The notes under the pieces are model-generated. The model ran no database searches. It saw only the letters and a program-made list of their open reading frames with translations, and was not told the origin of the DNA. A DNA stretch of 64,000 bases from assembly GCA_958510825.1 (NCBI GenBank), contig OY294048.1:32391026-32455025 (forward strand), given 5' to 3'. This DNA is from Brachypterus glaber (lineage: Eukaryota > Arthropoda > Insecta > Coleoptera > Kateretidae). The position numbers and the translations under genes were made by a program. Below, piece after piece: positions 55,530 to 60,200 of this stretch (within the stretch, counting starts at the first letter, position 1; the number at the start of each line of letters is the position of its first letter).

Positions 55530-57162
55530 GGTTTTTAAGGTTAAGGTTAGTTATCTGGTTTCAATGAAAATATTCCGAACCGCTTGAAACTGCTTTTTGG
55601 ACTTTTTTAAGGTTGCTAAGAGTAAATCTATAGGTACCAATTTTTACGAAAACTACCTCGCCACCCTCAGGGGGTAGATTTAGAAAAAATGTATTTTAGG
55701 ATTCAGTTTTAGCACCCTCAAAAACCTCAATATATAAACTTTCAAGAAAATTTCGAACCTAATCTGTCAAATGTCGGTACTGCCAACACACTATCTATCA
55801 ACATCAATAAACCTGAAAACCCTAATACAATATTAACAATACCCATTGTAAACATCAAAAATCGCAGTGTCAATAACTGGGTGTTCTGTGCAATAACTCT
55901 CATCCTGCCTCCCAGGTAAACAATGCCTCATCTCGCTGGTAAAAGCACATCATACATTAAGAAGAAAAATTTAGGAGAGTCAAACGATCAGGAAAACATG
56001 GGGGTTAGTCCTAAAGTATGGCTATACTTAAATCGTTTTAAAAGAGAGATCACTAGTGAGGCCGTTCTGGTAATGATCAGGAAGGAGCTACCCACTGACA
56101 CAAACCAAAACAAATGCTTCATGTTTGGCGCTGACTTTGAACTGAAAGATAAACTTTATGATAAATCCTTCTGGCCAAGGGGAGTTGAAAACTACCCCCC
56201 GCTCCTCAGAGGTTGGATTTAGAATTTTATAATTTTTAGATTCACTTTCAGCGTCCTAACCCAACCCAAATATACCAATTTTCACGAAAACTACCCCCGC
56301 CCCTCAGGAGGTGGAGTTAGATTTTTTTCTTATCAGATTCACTTTCAGCAACCTCGAAAACCCCAATGTACGAATTTTCACGAAAACTACCCCCGCCCCT
56401 CAGGAGGAGGAGTTAGTATTTTTTTATTATCAGATTTACTTTTAGCAACCTTAAAAACCCCAATATACCAATTTTCACGAAAACAAACCCCCACCCCTCG
56501 GGGGGTGAAATTAGAAAAATTTTAATGTCAGATTCAGATTCGTAAAAAAACCCCTTTATACCAATTTTGACGAAAATATTGGAAGAAGATTCCATTTCAT
56601 TTCGCTAAAAATTTTGTGATGAAGATTAAGAAGCTGTCAGAATCTGGTACCGATTAAAATTTAATGTAGAAATAAACACTCTCTGGCATAAAACACCTTT
56701 TCGTAAAGGTCGCTGTGAAGAGTATAAATGAATAAATAAATAAATAAATAAAAATAAATATGCATTTTAGCGCAGATAAACAGATCCAAGACATAGTCTG
56801 AAAGAATCGAAAATTGTAAATATCCCCTTTTGAAAGACACTTCTAATTAAGGTCCCTTTTGTATAACTATAAATAAATACCTAAATGAATAAATAAAACT
56901 TCACTCCAATGTTCACCAAAAACACTCCTGAGTGAGAACTTTTGGTAAAATACCTGTATGCCAAATTTTAAGTCTCTAGCTTAACGCGTTCTCAAGTTAT
57001 AGTGCTTACAAGATTTTCCGACAGAACGACCGATCGGCAATTTTTTTTTGCTCGAAATTGATTTATATCGACAAACGCGTGTTAAAACACAAAAATACGC
57101 AAAAATACGCAAAAAAAATTGAAAATTTTTGCACGAATACAATGCTTTCTCAAAATTTGGAA

Positions 57163-57209
<47 letters not shown>

Positions 57210-60200
57210 ATACAGTACTGCAGTATTTCCATTTAGGAGCTAGCTACGCCGCCCTGGCCTTGGTTTGAGCCCTCCCTGGCGTTTTCGCTGAGCCCCCTTG
57301 GTATTTTTTAAGTCACCTACTTTTGGGTGCCAATTTTTTTTTGTAGGAGCGCCAAGTTTGGTAAAAAACGTCATGACGGTTTGGACTGACGCGTCAGGGA
57401 CAAAGCTTTTTCTTAAAGGTAATTTTTGGGGCGACAATATTTCTTTGAGGGGTCGCCAAGTTTGCTAGAAACCGTCAGGGATAAAAAAAAATTTGAGGGT
57501 ACCTGAGCCCCCCCTCTAGATTTTTTCGACCCTGGATAAGTATAATTGCATCTCAAAAACAAAAGCTAGTCGTTAAACTTATGTTTAACGACACTTGTAG
57601 CTTGTTTGGCCTATATCATTTTTTTTTGATAGCTTTAATAATAAAGTGTCAATTGCAGTAATTTGTCTTAGGTGAATCTCGTTGTATATACAGATTTTAA
57701 TGACATTTAAATGTATATAATATATACATTTAAATGTAATATATAAAGTTTAAAAAAAAAACAGATCAACTTCAGGGAATCTGATTGATTTCACCAACTT
57801 TACAACGGATGCCTTGGCAAAGGGTTACCAAAATGATACCATCTATACAGACTTCCAAAAGGCCTTTGATAAAGTTGACCACCCAATCCTAGTTCGTAGA
57901 CTTTTTGAGGATTTTTCATTTTCATGGGAGTTTTGTAAACTTATAGAGTTATATTTAAGCGACCGAGAAAAGTTTGTTGGCATAAAAAACTTTTTATCTG
58001 ACCCGTATACTGCTACCTCCGGTGTTTCACAGGGTTCTAAGTTAGGTCCTATTCTATTTTTAATTTTTATTAACAGTATAGTTTTCGTTATCCGACACTC
58101 TCTAATTTTACTTTTTGCTGACGACATGAAGATATATAAAATAATAACAAATCTATTAGACTGTTTTAAATTACAGGAATATCTAAACAGAATATACCGG
58201 TGGGCACTTGAGAGTAGACTTCCATTTAATATACAAAAATGCAAGGTAATAATTTTTACATATGCACAGGAAAAAATTAACTATAATTATCTGATGAATG
58301 GCATTACTCTAAAATCCGTAACCACGGTCAAAGATCTAGGTATAATTTTTGATACCAAACTAACTTTTAATTATCACGTAGAATATATTGCACAACAGTT
58401 TCATTATATCAAAGATTGGTCCCCTTACTATACCAAGTATATACAAATAATTGAAAATGTCAAAAATAAAAATATATATATATTCGATACAACAATTTTA
58501 TTTTACAAAGGCCACATCTTCCATATAATGACTATATTGAATTTGCAAAGAATGAACCTTATGTCACTTGCAAACAAAAGAGTATATTTCAGCATCGTGT
58601 ATCTATACAAAATTATTAACTGGTTAACTTTTGATAACCTTACATTAACGAAAATAGTAATACTTGTTTCGAATTCAACAAGAAACAAAAATAATAAAAC
58701 CTTTTTTATCCCAAAATTAAGAACAAATTATCAAATCAAATCTCCTATTATAACAATGTTAAAAATTATAATGAAAATCAAAATTATGTCGACATATTTG
58801 GCGACAAGCCCTACAATTTTTTTCAGAAAACTTAAAGAGAAGTTAATCATAGATATTAAGTATTAATTTACATTTTTAGCAGTAAGATTAGTATAAGTTA
58901 TATTAGTATTGTAAGCATTAAACACAAACTGTAATTGGGTTGAAAAACCTGGAGTTTTGTCAAATAAATAAATAAATTAGGCTTAAGCTAAAAAATATTA
59001 ATTTAAATGATACAGCAACGTGTTATTTATAACGTATATTTTAGTTTAATTAATTAATTTTGTCAAAAATTGGGGTTAAACGCTTAATACAACGTTCGAC
59101 CATTAGGTAGAATTTAAAATTTTAAATAAATATTATAAAACAAAAATATTTAAAATTTATCAAGACGCCAACCATAATATACCTATTAAAAAAATCCATA
59201 GATAAATTAAGTCATTAACAGTGTGGCACAAAGATACTGAACGGATTATATTACTTTTTTTCAGATATATCTGGATCTTGCAAACGAATTCCGCCAATTA
59301 GAAGAATCTCCATACGGAGAGTTAAACGTCAGGGTAAAATTCGTAGGATCCACAATCAAAGTGGAAGTGATAAATGCCAGAATCCTGGTGGCCATGGATT
59401 CCAACGGCCTTTGCGATCCCTTTGTCGAAATTTACTGTTTGCCCGAGTACAAGTTTACGGGGTTGCATAAACTAAAGACGAAATGTCATAAGAAAACGTT
59501 GTTTCCACTCTTTGATGAAACATTTGAGATGTAAGTACAGGTACTGTGTATATGTTACCGGCAATGTAAAAAAATCCGGCAATGTGCGAAATGACTAGAT
59601 ATTCCGCAAACTGACCAATTCACCAGACATTATGCAAAATCACTACTACTTTGGGTGATCTACGAATTTACTACGCTATTGTTGGAAATCTGCAAAATGC
59701 CTGATCCAATAGTCAATCTGAACCTTGAACATTTATACATCTCACATTGTCTAGGTAATTTGAATGCCTTAAAAATAAAGTGTTGTGCAATAGTCGTTGC
59801 AACTTTTCTAATTCCAGCAAAAATAAATAACAAGCCTCTGTTAATTAACTTAGTTTTTTGTAATGTTTTGTTGTACAAAACCTACTTATTTTTAGTAGGG
59901 AATATATTTAAAAATATGTGTTTTGTTGCATTTACAATGTTGAGTCATAAAAAACATTGTCTTTAACTTTGTCCGCAGTTTAAAGCCCTGAATAACTTCC
60001 ATGCCAAAATTTAAAAGGTGATTCTGCATCCAAAAATATCAAAAAAAGTTTCTATAAAGGTTGGTCCACAAATGCTAAAGGAGCTACTGCCCTTTAAAAT
60101 TGTAATAAAAATAAAGTTTTTAATTAATAACTCTGGTACCCTTTAAGCTAGAGCATGGATACTACTATTAATAAGGGCAATAAGTTTATGTTAATATATT

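Noticed and set aside
57240..57437. 65-codon minus-strand frame in the GC-richer block
   Set aside because: Low-complexity Lys/Arg/Pro sequence, no homology seen, and internal DNA repeats explain the composition.
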